Assembly (NCBI GenBank): GCA_023421955.1
Contig: JAEZSE010000049.1
Span: 15,258-79,257, forward strand
Direction of reading: 5' to 3'
DNA length: 64,000 nt
Origin: Bacillota bacterium
GTDB lineage: Bacteria; Bacillota; Clostridia; Christensenellales; UMGS416
Translations under genes and position numbers: made by a program
Part shown: piece by piece, positions 62,174 through 64,000 of the stretch
How the letters are laid out: every line of letters begins with the position of its first letter
Position numbering within the stretch: the first letter of the stretch is position 1
Notes under the pieces: model-generated
What the model saw: the letters and a program-made list of their open reading frames with translations, nothing else
Databases searched by the model: none
Told to the model about the DNA's origin: nothing

Positions 62174-63583
62174 TTACAAACTCAAATACTCATCCATCTT
62201 CTCCGCCACATCAGCTCCGTCGGCCATGGCCTTCACGACAAGGCTCTGCCCGGTGCGCATGTCGCCGCAGGTGAACACACCATGCTCCGGGCCGGTGCGA
62301 TCGCCGAGCGCGTTCTTGACATAGTCGCGGGGGCCGGTGAAGCCCATTGCGATCAGCACCAGGTCCGCCGGATAGGTCTTTTCTGTGCCGGGGATGGGCT
62401 CAGGCACGCGGCGGCCATCCTTGACGACCCATTGAACCTTCACCGTCTCCACTGCCTTCACGTGGCCGTTTTCGCCGAGGAACGCGGTGGTGCTCACCGT
62501 AAACTCGCGGGGGTCGCTGCCCCACACGGCGATGGCCTCCTGCTGGCCGTAGTCGGTCTTCAGCACGAAGGGCCAGCGGGGCCAGGGGTTGCTGTCGGCG
62601 CGGCATTCGGGGGAGGGGGGCATGATTTCCAACTGCTGCACCTTCATCGCGCCCTGACGGATGGCGGTGCCAGTGCAGTCGTTGCCGGTGTCGCCGCCGC
62701 CAATCACGACCACACTTTTGCCGAAGAGCGGCCGCTCGCTGCCGCGGCCGGCCATGGCAAGCCGCGTGGCGTCTGAAAGGAACGGCACGGCAAACTCGAT
62801 GCCGTTGAGTTCCCGGCCTGGAGCCTTCAAATCGCGGGGCGTCTCGGAGCCGCAGCACAGGGCGATGGCATCAAAGCCTTTCAGCAGGTCTTCGGAGCCA
62901 GGCTCGCCAATATCTGCGTTGCATACGAATGTTACACCCTCCTGCTCCATAATAGTAGTACGGCGCAATACCACCGACTTGGGAAGCTTCATATTGGGAA
63001 TTCCAAACATCAGCAGGCCGCCGGGCAGCTCGTTCTTTTCAAACACGGTGACCTCATGGCCCAGGCGGTTGAGCCTCCAGGCGCAGGCCAGGCCGGCAGG
63101 CCCGCTGCCCACCACGGCCACCTTTTTGCCGGTGCGCACCGCAGGGATGCGAGGCTTCTCCCAGCCCTTGTCGAAGGACATGTCGGAAAGGAAACGCTCG
63201 ATCTCTCGGATCGTGACCGCCTCGCCATGCTCGCCGCAGGCGCATGCGCCTTCGCAGAGCGCCGGGCACACGCGGCTGGTGAATTCGGGGAAGGGGCTGG
63301 TGAGCTTGAGCCTGAGCCATGCCTCGTGGTAAAGGCCCTTATACACCAGGTCGTTCCATTCGGGAATCAGGTTGCCCAACGGGCAGCCGGACACCACGCC
63401 CTGCCAATTCACACCGCTGTGGCAGAAGGGCGTGCCGCAATTCATGCAGCGGGCGCTTTGCTCCTTGAGTTGGGCAGCGTCCATCATTGGGTGGAAGGGC
63501 TCAAAGTCCTGGATTCTGTCCAGCGGGGCTTTTTCCGCTGTGGTCTTGCGTTCATATTCCAAAAAACCGGTTGGCTTTCCCAT
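62174..63583 (-). CDS. gltD: Glutamate synthase small subunit
   Basis: A 469-residue NADPH-dependent GltD. The N-terminal Fe-S region has CMNCGTPFC, then CPLGN, CPALCEGAC and CGEH. FAD binding is at VVGSGPAGLACAW (about residue 157) and NADPH binding at VVIGGGDTGNDCTG (about 295). It supplies electrons to GltB for glutamate formation from glutamine and 2-oxoglutarate. The start at 63583 (ATG) lies 2 bp after the gltB stop, so the two are co-translated. Length normal. Confidence 0.95.
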   Translation of the reverse strand: MGKPTGFLEYERKTTAEKAPLDRIQDFEPFHPMMDAAQLKEQSARCMNCGTPFCHSGVNWQGVVSGCPLGNLIPEWNDLVYKGLYHEAWLRLKLTSPFPEFTSRVCPALCEGACACGEHGEAVTIREIERFLSDMSFDKGWEKPRIPAVRTGKKVAVVGSGPAGLACAWRLNRLGHEVTVFEKNELPGGLLMFGIPNMKLPKSVVLRRTTIMEQEGVTFVCNADIGEPGSEDLLKGFDAIALCCGSETPRDLKAPGRELNGIEFAVPFLSDATRLAMAGRGSERPLFGKSVVVIGGGDTGNDCTGTAIRQGAMKVQQLEIMPPSPECRADSNPWPRWPFVLKTDYGQQEAIAVWGSDPREFTVSTTAFLGENGHVKAVETVKVQWVVKDGRRVPEPIPGTEKTYPADLVLIAMGFTGPRDYVKNALGDRTGPEHGVFTCGDMRTGQSLVVKAMADGADVAEKMDEYLSL

Positions 63584-63585
63584 TG

Positions 63586-64000
63586 TTATGCCCTCCCCTT
63601 GGTCTTGATGGCAAAGGCACGCTCGAGCCTCGCTTCGCCGGTCAACCCCTCGCCCTTGGCTGTGGCAATGGCATCCAGCATGTCGCTGTAGTCATGCGGC
63701 AGCACCTTCACAAAGCGGTTGACCATGTTTGGCCAGTCCTCCAGGATGTCCTTTGCGATCCTGGAGCCGGTATACTGCGCGTGGCGCATGATCTGTGTGT
63801 AGACGGTGACCACGTCCAGGCCATCCAGCGGGTAAAGACCCACCATCTCGTGGTTGCAGCGGTCACGGAAGGTGCCGTCGTCCAGCACATAGGCCGTGCC
63901 GCCGCTCATGCCGGCGGCGAAGTTGCGGCCTACACTGCCCAGAATGATTGCCGTGCCGCCGGTCATGTATTCGCAGCCATGGTCGCCCACGCCCTCGCAC
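63586..64000 (-). CDS. gltB: Glutamate synthase large subunit, C-terminal end (partial)
   Basis: The gene enters from beyond the right edge; about 137 C-terminal residues are present. The visible part is the last beta-helix (GXGXG domain) of GltB: CEGVGDHGCEYMTGGTAIILG, VGRNFAAGMSGGTAYVLD, and the closing DYSDMLDAIA region. The upstream amidotransferase and FMN domains are out of the window. It is the first gene of gltB-gltD, with gltD starting 2 bp after its stop. Confidence 0.92.
   Translation of the reverse strand, partial: CEGVGDHGCEYMTGGTAIILGSVGRNFAAGMSGGTAYVLDDGTFRDRCNHEMVGLYPLDGLDVVTVYTQIMRHAQYTGSRIAKDILEDWPNMVNRFVKVLPHDYSDMLDAIATAKGEGLTGEARLERAFAIKTKGRA

Noticed and set aside
1..64000. 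CRISPR arrays, IS elements with transposase, rRNA or tRNA genes
   Set aside because: No regular repeat-spacer array, transposase frame or rRNA/tRNA-like sequence was recognised by eye; tRNAs could still be missed without a search.

Overview
The window reads as chromosomal DNA of a motile, Gram-positive-type bacterium of the Bacillota, probably Clostridia-like and of mid-50s GC by eye. The lineage markers are a WhiA-Crh pair, a BofC-like secreted protein, a leucine T-box leader before leuS, a SipW-type signal peptidase with TasA/camelysin-like substrates, many sigma-A style promoters and strong intrinsic terminators. No lipopolysaccharide lipid A or outer-membrane assembly genes are seen. Species cannot be named from the sequence alone.

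Layout. 1-5.4 kb: tail of a GGDEF protein, an aldo/keto reductase with ferredoxin-type clusters, a BofC-like protein, motA-motB, and whiA-crh. 5.6-12.2 kb: a very long class A penicillin-binding protein, a flavin-reductase-like protein paired with an amino-acid-kinase-family protein, and a MATE exporter. 12.4-22.5 kb: a minus-strand glycan cluster with an O-acetyltransferase-like protein, three GT4 glycosyltransferases, and five enzymes matching the Wbp route to UDP-2,3-diacetamido-2,3-dideoxymannuronic acid. It is interrupted by a 198-bp terminal-inverted-repeat element that supplies the 3' end of the epimerase gene. 22.7-34.9 kb: ferritin, rsgA with an attenuator-like leader, an AT-rich pair of CARDB-like membrane proteins, dnaE, an Imm-NTF2-like membrane protein, an L,D-transpeptidase, a YbaK deacylase, three small lipoproteins and a PadR regulator.

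35-40 kb: an SrlD-like dehydrogenase, a complex five-helix structured element, a GC-rich sugar module (AraC regulator divergent from a sugar isomerase and a Gfo/Idh oxidoreductase), and pirin. 40-47 kb: T-box-leuS, a hydrolase, a GNAT protein, and a compact alaS lacking the C-Ala domain. 46.8-52.1 kb: a 1396-residue secreted repeat protein with eight FlgD-like units, and a secreted SGNH hydrolase. 52-56.5 kb: small membrane proteins, a LUD protein, a TetR operon with a flavodoxin-like reductase, PpnP and unknown small proteins. 56.5-60.9 kb: a five-gene minus-strand cassette (three SipW-type secreted proteins, a multi-spanning S26B signal peptidase and a DUF5305-like protein) behind four hexamers spaced exactly 11 bp apart. 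61-64 kb: a HEAT-repeat protein, a second inverted-repeat element, and gltD-gltB.

The two most system-like regions are the SipW/DUF5305 export cassette with its phased operator and the Wbp-type aminosugar cluster. The structured element at 35972-36094 is the best candidate for something not explained by protein genes. All functional statements rest on motif recognition by eye; no similarity search or folding program was run.
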